Source of the DNA: Gammaproteobacteria bacterium
Lineage (GTDB): Bacteria > Pseudomonadota > Gammaproteobacteria > Pseudomonadales > Oleiphilaceae
Length of the DNA: 64,000 nt
Direction of reading: 5' to 3'
NCBI GenBank assembly: GCA_002747055.1
Contig: PDSQ01000034.1
Span: 1-64,000 of the forward strand
A program made the position numbers and the translations under genes. Below the pieces are notes generated by a model. That model searched no databases and had not been told where the DNA came from. It was given only the letters and a program-made list of their open reading frames with translations. Of this stretch, positions 26,526 through 36,571 are shown one piece after another. Positions within the stretch are counted from its first letter, which is position 1. Each line of letters starts with the position of its first letter.

Positions 26526-26838
26526 AATATAATCGCCTTGAATATAGTTACAAAATTTACAACACGATACATTAAAATATATCTAGTCGAATATTGCCAT
26601 TTATTATGAAAATAAAATGCGATCTATTAGCCTGTCGATAGTGTCGCACATTCACTGTCCGTTTTAGACCCACCTGGTTAAGAAGCGCGTTTAAAGCATG
26701 AATAATCGAAAAATACGACAAATAAACGCTATAAAAATTGACTAACCAACGCTCCTCATAACACAATACGTATCGCCAAATTTTTATAGCAAGGTTAATA
26801 GACGAATTCATCAAGTTGCTACAAATGGGAGAGTTACC
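26526..26838. promoter_or_regulatory. Divergent promoter region between maoC and fadD
   Basis: 313 bases, AT-rich. It must hold both promoters. I found no convincing FadR or PsrA palindrome by eye. The ribosome site gggagag precedes the fadD ATG. Confidence 0.4.
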
Positions 26839-28563
26839 ATGTCTGAATCTGCTCAAAATGAAAGTGTTGCCATGTCCGAAAGTGACATTCGGAAATTTTT
26901 CAAGGATAAATATCCGGCCGGTATACCTATTGATATCGATACGAGTCAGTATTCCTCCATGGTGGATGTGTTTGAACAATCCTGCAAGCGTTACGCAAAT
27001 AATCCCGCATTCACCAGTGTTGGTGTCACCATTACATATGGCGAGCTGGATAAATTAACTCAGGATTTTGCCGCTTACCTGCAGAACAAGACCAATTTAC
27101 AGGTGGGCGACAGAATTGCAGTACAATTGCCAAATATAACCCAATACCCCATTGTCGTGTTTGGTGCCATGCGGGCCGGACTTGTCGTTGTCAACACCAA
27201 CCCGTTGTATACCACCCGTGAAATGGAACATCAGTTTAACGACTCGGGTGCCAAAGCGCTGGTGGTATTGGCCAATATGGCCCATATGGCGGAGGAAGTT
27301 CTGCCTCATACAGGGATTGAACACGTCATTATCACCGAGTTGGCAGACATGCATAGTCAACCAATGCGCATGGTGATCAACGCCACTGTGAAGTATGTCA
27401 AAAAATTGGTGCCCCGCTATCGAATCCCCAAAGCCGTTTCATTTTTGTCTGTGATAAAAGCCGGAGCGAAACAAAAGTTCAAGCCGGTTGAAGTGACAGC
27501 GGATGATTTGGCAGTGTTGCAATACACTGGCGGTACCACCGGGATTGCCAAGGGCGCCATGCTGACCCACCTGAATCTGCTGGCCAACATGCTGCAGGTC
27601 AAACCCGTGTTGTTGAGTAAATTAAGCGAAGGCAAGGAAACGGTCATCGCGCCGCTGCCCCTCTATCATATTTACTCTTTTACGTTGAATTGCGGGATTA
27701 TGTTGGAAACAGGCAATCACAGTATCTTGATACCCAACCCACGCGATATTCCCGGCTTTGTCAAAGAACTGAAAAAATGGAAATTTACCGCCTTCTTGGG
27801 ATTGAATACCCTGTTTGTCGCTTTGTGTAATAATGATGATTTTAAAGCGATGGATTTTAGTACACTTAAAATCACCGCCTCAGGGGGTATGGCGCTGACC
27901 AGCGATGCGGCTAAACTTTGGAAAACGGTAACCGGATGCGATATCGCCGAAGGTTATGGAATGACGGAAACTTCGCCTGTTGTTTCGATCAATCCGATGA
28001 ACGCGATCCAGATTGGCACCATAGGCTTACCGATACCCTCGACATTGTTGAAAACCATCGATGACGATGGTAACGATCAACCTATAGGTGAACCCGGTGA
28101 ACTGTGCGTGAAAGGCCCGCAGGTGATGAAAGGTTACTGGCAACGTCCGGATGAAACCGCAAAAACGATGACCGAGGACGGTTGGATCAAAACCGGCGAT
28201 GTCGCGGTGATTCAGGAAGATGGTTATGTTCGTATTGTCGATCGTAAAAAGGATATGATTCTGGTTTCCGGCTTCAATGTCTATCCGAACGAGATCGAAG
28301 ATGTGGTAACCGGCCATCCGGATGTATTGGAATGCGCCGCAGTTGGTTTGCCTGATTTGAAAAGCGGCGAAGCCGTTAAAATTTTTGTCGTTAAATCCAA
28401 TCCGGATCTCAATGAATCCGAACTGAAAGAGTTTTGTCGCGAACGCCTGACAGCCTATAAGGTACCGCGATTTGTAGAATTCAGAAACGACTTGCCAAAA
28501 ACCAATGTCGGAAAAATTCTCCGACGCGAACTGCGTGACCAAGAGGTGAAGGCGAACTCTTAG
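26839..28563 (+). CDS. fadD: Long-chain fatty-acid-CoA ligase
   Basis: A 574-residue adenylate-forming enzyme that activates fatty acids to acyl-CoA on the inner face of the membrane. ATP-binding P-loop YTGGTTGIAKGAMLTH begins at about 229, then the linker motif EGYGMTETSPV, TGDVAVIQEDGYVRIVDRKK, and the C-terminal lysine region PKTNVGKILRREL. Compared with E. coli FadD (561 residues) it has a longer acidic N-terminus; Met 12 could be an alternative start. Transcribed away from the maoC hydratase and followed by a terminator before hrpA. Confidence 0.94.
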   Translation: MSESAQNESVAMSESDIRKFFKDKYPAGIPIDIDTSQYSSMVDVFEQSCKRYANNPAFTSVGVTITYGELDKLTQDFAAYLQNKTNLQVGDRIAVQLPNITQYPIVVFGAMRAGLVVVNTNPLYTTREMEHQFNDSGAKALVVLANMAHMAEEVLPHTGIEHVIITELADMHSQPMRMVINATVKYVKKLVPRYRIPKAVSFLSVIKAGAKQKFKPVEVTADDLAVLQYTGGTTGIAKGAMLTHLNLLANMLQVKPVLLSKLSEGKETVIAPLPLYHIYSFTLNCGIMLETGNHSILIPNPRDIPGFVKELKKWKFTAFLGLNTLFVALCNNDDFKAMDFSTLKITASGGMALTSDAAKLWKTVTGCDIAEGYGMTETSPVVSINPMNAIQIGTIGLPIPSTLLKTIDDDGNDQPIGEPGELCVKGPQVMKGYWQRPDETAKTMTEDGWIKTGDVAVIQEDGYVRIVDRKKDMILVSGFNVYPNEIEDVVTGHPDVLECAAVGLPDLKSGEAVKIFVVKSNPDLNESELKEFCRERLTAYKVPRFVEFRNDLPKTNVGKILRRELRDQEVKANS

Positions 28564-28586
28564 TATTTCAGCTAAAGCTGTCTGAT

Positions 28587-28629
28587 AGCCGACCTGTATC
28601 CGGGATTCCGGGGCCAGTGTCGGCTTTTT
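28587..28629 (+). terminator. Terminator after fadD
   Basis: A 7-bp outer stem, agccgac/gtcggct, encloses an inner GC-rich loop and is followed by five T residues. Confidence 0.65.
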
Positions 28630-28707
28630 GCGTTTTTCCTGAAAACTATTTCGATTTGTTTGAACAATACGTCGGTTTTTTCATTGTGTTCTATTCCCAG
28701 GCAAACT

Positions 28708-31700
28708 ATGTCTCAAAATACTCGTTTCCGTCACACTGAATTATTGAAAAAGCTCCCTTTGTGTCTGACCAAAGATGTATGGCAATTTGAAAAGCGTATT
28801 CATCAGTTGCCGAAAGAGCTGGATACCGGGCAAGGTGCTGTGCGTTCGAGCAAATTACTGAAAGAAATCGAACGCTCTTTGTCCAGGGTTGAAGCGCGTC
28901 GGGCCCGGGTTGCTGCCTGGGGTTTTCCTGAACAACTGCCTGTTTCCGAAAAGCGGGAACAAATTGCGAACAATATTGCGAGCCATCAAGTCACCATTGT
29001 TGCAGGTGAAACCGGTTCAGGCAAAACGACACAGTTGCCTAAAATATGTATGGGCTTGGGTTTGGGGGCGAGAGGTTTGATTGGCCACACCCAGCCCAGA
29101 AGGCTGGCTGCCCGCACGGTTGCGAGCCGGATTGCCGAAGAGTGCCAGAGTTCGGTTGGTGAGCTGATTGGTTACCAGGTGCGTTTTCATGATCAGGTCT
29201 CCGACCAGTCATTGGTCAAACTGATGACGGACGGGATATTGCTCGCTGAAATTCAGACCGATCCCTATCTGAGAAAGTATGAAGTCATTATTATCGACGA
29301 AGCGCACGAGCGTAGTCTCAATATCGACTTTTTACTCGGTTACATAAAAACACTGCTACCGAAGCGGAAAGACCTGAAACTGATTATCACCTCGGCAACT
29401 ATTGATGTCGAACGGTTTTCACGGTTTTTCGATGACGCGCCGATTATCTCTGTGTCTGGTCGAACTTATCCCGTTGCCGTTGTCTACCGGCCTTTGGAGC
29501 TACTCGAGTGTGATGAAGAAGATGTGACGATACAAACCGCCATTGGCCAGGTCATTGCGGAGATTGAAAGTGAAGAAAAACAGCGCAAGCATTCTCCCGG
29601 TGATATTTTGGTCTTTCTTTCAGGGGAGAGAGAGATCAGGGAAACGGCCAAGCATTTGCGAAACTGTGACTTCAAACACGCTGAGGTGATGCCGCTCTAT
29701 GCCCGGCTCAGCGGGGCGGAGCAGAATAAAATATTTCAGTCTCGCCGTGGCCGCAAAATTGTACTTGCCACCAATGTCGCCGAGACATCGATTACGGTGC
29801 CGGGTATTCGCTATGTTATCGATCCGGGTAAGGCACGGATAAGCCGCTACAGTTATCGCTCCAAGGTGCAGCGGTTGCCTGTTGAGGCGATTTCTCAAGC
29901 TAGCGCCAATCAGCGCAAAGGACGTTGTGGTAGGGTGGAATCCGGGGTGTGTTACCGACTGTATTCGGAAGAAGATTTTTTGAGCCGGCCTGAATTTACC
30001 GATCCGGAAATTGTCAGAACCAATCTGGCCTCCGTCATTCTGCAAATGGCCCAGTTAAATCTGGGGGATATTAAAAAGTTTCCATTTATCGAGGCGCCGG
30101 ATTCACGGTTGATTAATGACGGCTATAAGCTGTTGCATGAACTTGGCGCAGTGACTCACCGCAATCGGCTTACCACACAAGGCAAAGTGTTGGCGCGAAT
30201 ACCGGTAGACCCGAGAATTGCCCGGATGTTACTGGAAGCGAGCAGTAAACACTGCCTGACGGAAGTTTCCGTTATTGGCGCCGCGCTAGCCATACAAGAC
30301 CCGAAAGAAAAGCCGCACGATAAACAGCAGGCGGCCATTCAGGCCCATAAGCAATTCGAGCATACGGAATCTGATTTTTTATCCTTGTTAAACCTCTGGA
30401 ACGAACTGGAAACACAGCGTCAGGCACTGTCCAATTCCCAATTTCGAAAATATTGCCAGAAAAACTATATTTCTTTTCTTCGCTATCGCGAGTGGCGGGA
30501 TATTCATCGTCAGTTACACCTTGTTTTCAAACAACTTGACTTGAAAGAAAATGCCCAGGCTGCCTCCTACCAGGCCGTTCATATTTCCTTGTTGGCCGGC
30601 TTGCTCGGGCAGGTCGGGCAAAAAGATCAGCGTTTCACCTACAAGGGGGCGAGGAACAAGGTGTTTTATCTGTTTCCTGGTTCCTGTCTTTATAAAAAAC
30701 AGCCGAAATGGATAGTGTCCGCGGAGTTGGTTGAAACCTCGAAGCTGTATGCCAGAGTAGTGGCGAAAATCGAGCCTGAATGGATCGAACCGCTGGCCGA
30801 AGAGGTAGTGAAAAAAAGTTATTTCGAGCCGCATTGGGAGAAAAAGCGTGGTCAGGTGGTAGGCTATGAAAATGTGTCACTCTATGGCTTGCCCATTGTA
30901 CAAAAAAGAAAAATCAACTATGCCAGGATCGATGCGCCTCTAGCCAGAGAGATTTTTATTCGCTCCGGCTTGGTTGAGGGCGAGATTCAGACCAAGGCGC
31001 CTTTTTACAAAAAGAATTTAAAACTGATTCAAACTATCGCCAATCTGGAAGATAAAACCCGCCGACGGGATATTCTCATTGAAGATGACGTTCTGTTTGA
31101 TTTGTATGATCGACTGATTCCGGACGATATTGTCTCGACGCGTCATTTCGATGCCTGGTGGAAAAAACTGTCAAAAACTGAACAGACCAATCTGGAGCTA
31201 TCCGCTGATGAGTTAAAAAAACAGGAAACCGACTTTGTCTCTCAGTCCGTGTTTCCGGATTTTTATCAAACAGACTCAGTTCGGTTCAAACTGGATTATC
31301 GTTTTGATCCCGGCGAATCCTCGGATGGCGTCACCCTGGTCACGCCGGTTGCAGCGCTTAAACAGTTGTCAGATAAAAAACTGGAGTGGCTGGTTCCCGG
31401 TTTGTTGAAAGAAAAATGTACCCAATTGATCAAAGGGCTTCCGAAACAATATCGGAAACACTTTGTTCCGGTGCCGGACTTCGTTGAAAAGGTGTTGCCC
31501 AAGCTGGAAAATGCGTCAGAATCGCTGATCGGGCAATTATCGAAACACCTTGGCTATATGACTGGCATTACCATTCCGTTCGAGGTATGGCAGGCGATCG
31601 AGGTTGACCCGCATCTTAAAATCAATATTCGAGTCGTCGATGAAAAGGGTAGAACACTGCTGGAAAGCAGAGACCTGAATACCATTATCGATCGCTTTGG

Positions 31701-32622
31701 CAACGAAGCCGCACAAAGTCAGGCGCTGGAGCGACTGGAAGGGCGTCGGGGTAAAGAAGGTATTGACGAATGGAACTTTGGTGAAATACCCGCAGAAATA
31801 TCCGCAACCCAGGCCGGGGTGAAAATCCGTATGTATCCGTATCTGGAGGATCGCCGAGTCAACGTCAGTTTACTGGCTAGCACGGATCGACTCTTTGCCG
31901 AAACTCGTCACCGTAATGGTTTGGCTCGTCTGATTGCGCTTTATCTCAAGCCAATGCTGAGCTATCTGGCGGATGATCTGCCGGTATTTGACAAAACTGC
32001 CCTGTTGTTCGCTCCTGTTGGTAGCAAAGTGGATTTACTGGATGATTTTTTCCTGGCTTTGGTAAAACACCACTTTTTACGAGATAAGCTGCCTGTCGAT
32101 CGAAGCCAGTTTATAGCCTTGTGTGATCGGCATCGAGCAGACTTTTATGCCGCGGCGATGGAGTTTGATCAGCAGGTATTCGATATCGTTAATGCATACC
32201 ACCAATGCGCAAAAAAGACCAAAGGTAAAATCAATCTGGCACTGGCCGCGCCACTGGCGGACTTGAAACAACAATTGGCGACGCTTGTCTATCCCGGATT
32301 CCTGACCCATACTCCCTGGGAGTGGTTATTGGAGTTTCCTCGTTATTTTCAAGCCGGGCTGATTCGTTTGGAAAAAATGCCCAGGGAAATGACTAAGGAG
32401 CGCGAGTTTTTACTCTATTTCAAGCCAGTGTGGGATAAGTATGTCGAGCTGCATACTAAATATCGAAAGCATGGGATCGAAAGTGACGATCTTGTGCTGT
32501 TCCGCTGGATGCTGGAAGAGTTTCGGGTGTCTTATTTTGCCCAGCAACTGGGTACAAAGATGACGGTTTCAGAAAAAAGGTTGAGTAAACAGTGGCATCA
32601 AGTCATGCAAGAGATGTTGTAA
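28708..32622 (+). CDS. hrpA: ATP-dependent RNA helicase HrpA
   Basis: A 1304-residue DEAH-box helicase, the same size as E. coli HrpA (1300). Walker A GETGSGKTTQ (from about 100), DEAH at 197-200, SAT in IITSATID, and helicase C motifs with ATNVAETSITVPGIRYVIDPG and QRKGRCGR are followed by the HA2/OB domains and the long HrpA-specific C-terminal region. HrpA separates collided or stalled ribosomes on mRNA. The ATG at 28708 is preferred over an upstream Leu-type start at 28660, because the extra 16 residues are not family-like. Long single gene. Confidence 0.95.
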   Translation: MSQNTRFRHTELLKKLPLCLTKDVWQFEKRIHQLPKELDTGQGAVRSSKLLKEIERSLSRVEARRARVAAWGFPEQLPVSEKREQIANNIASHQVTIVAGETGSGKTTQLPKICMGLGLGARGLIGHTQPRRLAARTVASRIAEECQSSVGELIGYQVRFHDQVSDQSLVKLMTDGILLAEIQTDPYLRKYEVIIIDEAHERSLNIDFLLGYIKTLLPKRKDLKLIITSATIDVERFSRFFDDAPIISVSGRTYPVAVVYRPLELLECDEEDVTIQTAIGQVIAEIESEEKQRKHSPGDILVFLSGEREIRETAKHLRNCDFKHAEVMPLYARLSGAEQNKIFQSRRGRKIVLATNVAETSITVPGIRYVIDPGKARISRYSYRSKVQRLPVEAISQASANQRKGRCGRVESGVCYRLYSEEDFLSRPEFTDPEIVRTNLASVILQMAQLNLGDIKKFPFIEAPDSRLINDGYKLLHELGAVTHRNRLTTQGKVLARIPVDPRIARMLLEASSKHCLTEVSVIGAALAIQDPKEKPHDKQQAAIQAHKQFEHTESDFLSLLNLWNELETQRQALSNSQFRKYCQKNYISFLRYREWRDIHRQLHLVFKQLDLKENAQAASYQAVHISLLAGLLGQVGQKDQRFTYKGARNKVFYLFPGSCLYKKQPKWIVSAELVETSKLYARVVAKIEPEWIEPLAEEVVKKSYFEPHWEKKRGQVVGYENVSLYGLPIVQKRKINYARIDAPLAREIFIRSGLVEGEIQTKAPFYKKNLKLIQTIANLEDKTRRRDILIEDDVLFDLYDRLIPDDIVSTRHFDAWWKKLSKTEQTNLELSADELKKQETDFVSQSVFPDFYQTDSVRFKLDYRFDPGESSDGVTLVTPVAALKQLSDKKLEWLVPGLLKEKCTQLIKGLPKQYRKHFVPVPDFVEKVLPKLENASESLIGQLSKHLGYMTGITIPFEVWQAIEVDPHLKINIRVVDEKGRTLLESRDLNTIIDRFGNEAAQSQALERLEGRRGKEGIDEWNFGEIPAEISATQAGVKIRMYPYLEDRRVNVSLLASTDRLFAETRHRNGLARLIALYLKPMLSYLADDLPVFDKTALLFAPVGSKVDLLDDFFLALVKHHFLRDKLPVDRSQFIALCDRHRADFYAAAMEFDQQVFDIVNAYHQCAKKTKGKINLALAAPLADLKQQLATLVYPGFLTHTPWEWLLEFPRYFQAGLIRLEKMPREMTKEREFLLYFKPVWDKYVELHTKYRKHGIESDDLVLFRWMLEEFRVSYFAQQLGTKMTVSEKRLSKQWHQVMQEML

Positions 32623-32823
32623 TAAGCTGCAATCAGATGGCGTGCTTGCTTTTGACTGCGAAAATATCACACAATAGCTCACCGAGCGTACTATCTGGAA
32701 AGATGGCGAATAGCCGGAATCATCGTGGTGCAGCGAAGAGCCGAGATCAATGAGCGCATATTCCTTGCTTGAATGGCTCTATTTGATGACAGTGATTAGC
32801 TAACTGATAAACGGAGACCCTGA

Positions 32824-33942
32824 GTGAAAACAGCAATTAGTGGTACTGGTTTATACACACCCGACCAATCAATTAGCAACGATGAACTGGTCGCTTCGTT
32901 CAATGCCTGGGTTGATGAGTTCAACGCTGCCAATGCCGCAGATATTGAGGCAGGCCGAGTCGCTCCGCAACAAAAAAGTTCTAGTGAATTTATCGAAAAA
33001 GCCTCGGGTATCAAAAGTCGCTATGTTATCGAGCGATCCGGGATTCTCGACTCTAGCCGGATGATTCCAATTATCCCGGAGCGACCAAACGAGCAGCCGG
33101 GCATTCAATGTGAAATGTCGGTTTTGGCAGCGCAACAGGCGCTTGCAGAGGCCGGTAAGTCGGGTCGTGATGTCGATGCGGTGATAATTGCCTGCTCAAA
33201 TTTGCAACGCCCTTATCCGGCCGTGGCGGTTGAGGTTCAGCAAGCCCTTGGCATAGACGGTTTCGCTTATGATATGAACGTTGCCTGTTCGTCTGCGACT
33301 TTTGGTTTGCAGGCCGCGGTCAATGCGCTACAAACCGGGCAGGCCAGGGCGGTACTGGTAATTAGCCCTGAAATATGTACCGCACATCTCAATTTTCGTG
33401 ATCGGGACAGTCATTTTATTTTCGGTGATGCGTGTACGGCAGTGCTCGTTGAACCCTTGTCTGAAGCCAAGTCCAACGCGACATTTGAAGTGGTATCCAC
33501 CAAACTGAAAACGGCGTATTCCAACGCGATCAGGAATAATTTCGGTTTTTTGAATCGTACCGACGAGTCCGGAATCGGGTTGGCGGATAAGTTGTTTATC
33601 CAGCAGGGAAGAAAAGTGTTCAAGGAGGTCGTGCCATTGGTGGCCAGCTTGATTACCGAGCATCTTGCTGAGTGTGAATTGAATGCCTTGGATATCAAGA
33701 GAATGTGGCTGCATCAGGCGAATTTAAGTATGAATCTGTTGATATCCAAAAAGGTATTGGGTAGACAAGCGACTGAATACGAAGCGCCAGTCATTCTCGA
33801 TACCTATGCCAATACCAGTTCAGCCGGTTCGGTGATTGCGCTGCACAAATACAAAAATGATCTTGTCCGGGGTGATGTCGGTGTGTTGTGCTCGTTTGGA
33901 GCCGGTTACTCGGCTGGATCCGTCATCCTTCGTAAATGTTAA
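32824..33942 (+). CDS. Beta-ketoacyl-ACP synthase III family enzyme (PA3286-like)
   Basis: A 372-residue thiolase-fold enzyme starting with GTG behind a ggag site. The catalytic triad is visible: Cys155 in NVACSSATF, His297 in WLHQANLSM, Asn330 in DTYANTSSAG. It is longer than housekeeping FabH (about 317) because of an N-terminal insertion (about 30-75). In P. aeruginosa the enzyme of this size and neighbourhood, PA3286, condenses octanoyl-CoA from beta-oxidation with malonyl-ACP, shunting degraded fatty acid back into synthesis; the presence of fadD and maoC nearby fits that role. Assignment to that subtype is inference from length and context. Confidence 0.85.
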   Translation: MKTAISGTGLYTPDQSISNDELVASFNAWVDEFNAANAADIEAGRVAPQQKSSSEFIEKASGIKSRYVIERSGILDSSRMIPIIPERPNEQPGIQCEMSVLAAQQALAEAGKSGRDVDAVIIACSNLQRPYPAVAVEVQQALGIDGFAYDMNVACSSATFGLQAAVNALQTGQARAVLVISPEICTAHLNFRDRDSHFIFGDACTAVLVEPLSEAKSNATFEVVSTKLKTAYSNAIRNNFGFLNRTDESGIGLADKLFIQQGRKVFKEVVPLVASLITEHLAECELNALDIKRMWLHQANLSMNLLISKKVLGRQATEYEAPVILDTYANTSSAGSVIALHKYKNDLVRGDVGVLCSFGAGYSAGSVILRKC

Positions 33943-33990
33943 CGTTCTGGCTGGATAGTGGCCTATTTGATAGCAGTATGTAGGGAAACT

Positions 33991-34737
33991 ATGAACAAGA
34001 AACGGGTGGGTGCCTGGTTTTTATTTTTGTTTTTCGGTTTTTGTCTGATCAACCCAACCTTGGCCGAGAGTTCGGAATTCAGGCAGGCTGAAGTCGATCC
34101 CTGGGAAAGCGTCAACCGGAAGATTTTTCAGTTCAATCAGTTTGTGGATACTTACCTGTTCAAGCCCGTTGCCCAGGGTTACCGTTTAGTGACACCCAGC
34201 ATAGTCGATAAAGGTGTTACCAATATATTCAACAATATCGACGATATAAAAACGGTAGCAAACTCATTGCTGCAATTTAAAGTGCGAAAAGCGGTCTTGT
34301 CGACCGGCCGCGTGATGTTTAACAGCACCTTTGGTGTGTTTGGCTTTTTTGATGTTGCGACCTATTTTGGCTTGCAGCGATCTCCTGAGGATTTGGCACA
34401 GGTTCTCGCCCATTGGGGCGTGGGCAAAGGCTACTACCTGGTGTTACCTGTACTTGGCCCGTCAACGACCAGCGATGCGCCAGCCAGGTTAGTCGAAATG
34501 GCTTTTCTGGAGCCGCTTGGTTTTCTGATAGATGACGATACAACGCGCTATGCGTTGGTCGGGTTGAAGTATGTCGATTTGCGTGCTGATTTAATTGTCA
34601 AAGAAGGGTTGATTGTTGGCGACAAATATTCGTTTGTTAGAAATGCCTACCTGCAATATCGGAACTACTTGAACAATGACGGGGTAGTCGAAGATCCATT
34701 TGCGCTGGAGGAAGAGGACTATCTCGATGATTTTTAA
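33991..34737 (+). CDS. mlaA: MlaA/VacJ family outer-membrane lipid asymmetry protein
   Basis: A 248-residue protein. After a signal sequence ending near NPTLA, the mature part starts EVDPWESVNRKIFQFNQFVD, the MlaA signature, and continues with NSTFGVFGFFDVAT, DLAQVLAHWGVGKGYYLVLP and SDAPARLVE. MlaA in the outer membrane extracts misplaced phospholipid and hands it to MlaC. The signal lacks a clear lipobox (only FGFC near position 18), so cleavage by signal peptidase I is likely and lipid anchoring is doubtful. The ATG at 33991 is used; an earlier in-frame start at 33958 lacks signal-peptide features. The acidic C-terminus is typical. Confidence 0.9.
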   Translation: MNKKRVGAWFLFLFFGFCLINPTLAESSEFRQAEVDPWESVNRKIFQFNQFVDTYLFKPVAQGYRLVTPSIVDKGVTNIFNNIDDIKTVANSLLQFKVRKAVLSTGRVMFNSTFGVFGFFDVATYFGLQRSPEDLAQVLAHWGVGKGYYLVLPVLGPSTTSDAPARLVEMAFLEPLGFLIDDDTTRYALVGLKYVDLRADLIVKEGLIVGDKYSFVRNAYLQYRNYLNNDGVVEDPFALEEEDYLDDF

Positions 34738-34806
34738 TGTCTGCAGGTTCAATGGTTCCTTTTTATCTATCGAATATCCTATTTGACCGGTATTGATTGA
34801 CTTCTT

Positions 34807-36570
34807 ATGTATTGCAATTATTTCTCACTGGTTGAACCGCCCTTTTCGATTGTTCCGGATCCTCGTTTTCTATTTATGAGTGATCGCCACCAGGAGGCGT
34901 TGGCGCACTTGCTTTATGGTGTCCAGGGGCAGGGCGGGTTTATTCTGGTTACCGGAGAAGTCGGTACAGGCAAGACCACGGTATGCAAAGGTTTTTTAAG
35001 TCAGCTTCCGGAGAATACCGATGTTGCCTATGTGATCAATCCCAAGCTGAGCGCCATTGAATTACTGGATACTCTTTGTGACGAGCTGAGTATTGCCAGA
35101 ACAACCGGTCATTCAGTCAAGCACTATATCGACGTAATCAGTCAATACTTGTTGCAGGCACACGCGGCAGGACGCCATACGGTATTGATGATCGACGAGG
35201 CGCAAAATCTGTCGGTGTCGGTATTGGAACAGATCAGGTTATTGACCAACTTAGAAACCCATGAAAAAAAGCTGCTGCAGATTATTTTGATCGGCCAGCC
35301 GGAGCTGAATGAACTTCTGCAAAAGCGGTCACTGCGTCAGTTGACGCAACGGATTACCGCCCGCTACCATCTCGAAGGGTTGAACCGGGAAGAAACGGAA
35401 TCCTACGTTTGTTTTCGCCTTTCTGTTGCCGGATGTAACAGAAAGATTTTCAGTCAATCCGCGTTAAAGGCGATATACAAGGTAACCGGGGGAATCCCCA
35501 GGTTGATCAACCTGGTGTGCGATAGGGCGTTGTTGGCGGCCTATGGCAAAGGTGTCGATCAGGTGTCTCGTTCGATGGTTATCCGATCAGCGCGAGAGGT
35601 GTTGTTTCCGCTGACAGCCAAAAACAAAACAAAGGCCGATTTGCGTCGTTTAATCGTTTTTGGCGTTGTTGTCTCCATTCTGTCGCTCGCAATTATCTAT
35701 TATCTTCCTTTGGTACGTCAAATTCTGGACAAGACTGCCTGGCGAACTACCGAGGCTCCTGGTTTATCCTTGCCGCCGAATGCCAGTGTCGATACTGGAC
35801 CACCAGGCAGCCTGCAAGCGAAGCCGGAAAACGAAGTGGTGTGGTCGGACATTCTTCTCGATGCGTCGTTCGCTTATAACCGACTCAGTTCAATATGGGG
35901 TGTCGATGATAAGCAGGAGGGCAGTGCACAGCCGGCTGGACGCGCAGAAGTTTGTGCCGCTATTGAGTTAAAAGGACTTAAATGTGAATCCAAACAAGGC
36001 AGTTGGCGAGCTTTTCTGGATATAAATCGGCCCGGTGTGTTAAAGGTTTTCAATCCTGATCGGCAAGAAAACGGCTATCTGGTAATAAAACAGGTGTCTG
36101 GTGCCAAAGTACTTGTGGTCACCGTGCAGGATGAGCAATGGTTGGCTCGATCCGATATAGACAGGTGGTGGCGGGGGGAATTTGTCTATTTCTGGAAATT
36201 ACCTCCTTACAAGGCGGCATTGGTCAGACCGGGCCAGCCAAAAAGAAAATCTGACTGGTTGGTCAGCTCGTTGGCGACGATAAAAAAAAGGTGGCGACAG
36301 GCCGCCGACACCGCTTTTGCCAGGCGTCGGAACCTGCCTGGATACGATGTCGGTGCGATTGTTCAGTTTTACCAATCGCCAAAGATGATCTATCCGGATC
36401 AGGCCGATCTGAAGGAACAGGTGCGACTGTTTCAAGACGCGACCGGGTTGGTCAACGATGGTATTGCCGGAGAAATGACTCAAATTCGTATCAATGGCGA
36501 ACTAGATGACAGGATTCCCCTGTTATCGCCGTCGATAAGCCAACTGCTTCGGGTTCAGAAGGGTAACTAA
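34807..36570 (+). CDS. gspA: GspA/ExeA-type secretion AAA ATPase with peptidoglycan-binding tail
   Basis: A 587-residue protein. Cytoplasmic AAA domain: Walker A GEVGTGKTT (50-58), Walker B TVLMIDEAQNLS, and GIPRLINLVCDRALLAAYGKG. A membrane helix lies at about 287-305 (IVFGVVVSILSLAIIYYLPL). The periplasmic part contains a C39-peptidase-like/linker region and a C-terminal PG-binding-type segment (QADLKEQVRLFQDATGLVND). ExeA with ExeB places the type II secretin in the outer membrane by remodelling peptidoglycan. The partner gspB follows after one base. No other type II secretion genes lie nearby in the window. Confidence 0.87.
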   Translation: MYCNYFSLVEPPFSIVPDPRFLFMSDRHQEALAHLLYGVQGQGGFILVTGEVGTGKTTVCKGFLSQLPENTDVAYVINPKLSAIELLDTLCDELSIARTTGHSVKHYIDVISQYLLQAHAAGRHTVLMIDEAQNLSVSVLEQIRLLTNLETHEKKLLQIILIGQPELNELLQKRSLRQLTQRITARYHLEGLNREETESYVCFRLSVAGCNRKIFSQSALKAIYKVTGGIPRLINLVCDRALLAAYGKGVDQVSRSMVIRSAREVLFPLTAKNKTKADLRRLIVFGVVVSILSLAIIYYLPLVRQILDKTAWRTTEAPGLSLPPNASVDTGPPGSLQAKPENEVVWSDILLDASFAYNRLSSIWGVDDKQEGSAQPAGRAEVCAAIELKGLKCESKQGSWRAFLDINRPGVLKVFNPDRQENGYLVIKQVSGAKVLVVTVQDEQWLARSDIDRWWRGEFVYFWKLPPYKAALVRPGQPKRKSDWLVSSLATIKKRWRQAADTAFARRRNLPGYDVGAIVQFYQSPKMIYPDQADLKEQVRLFQDATGLVNDGIAGEMTQIRINGELDDRIPLLSPSISQLLRVQKGN

Positions 36571-36571
36571 A

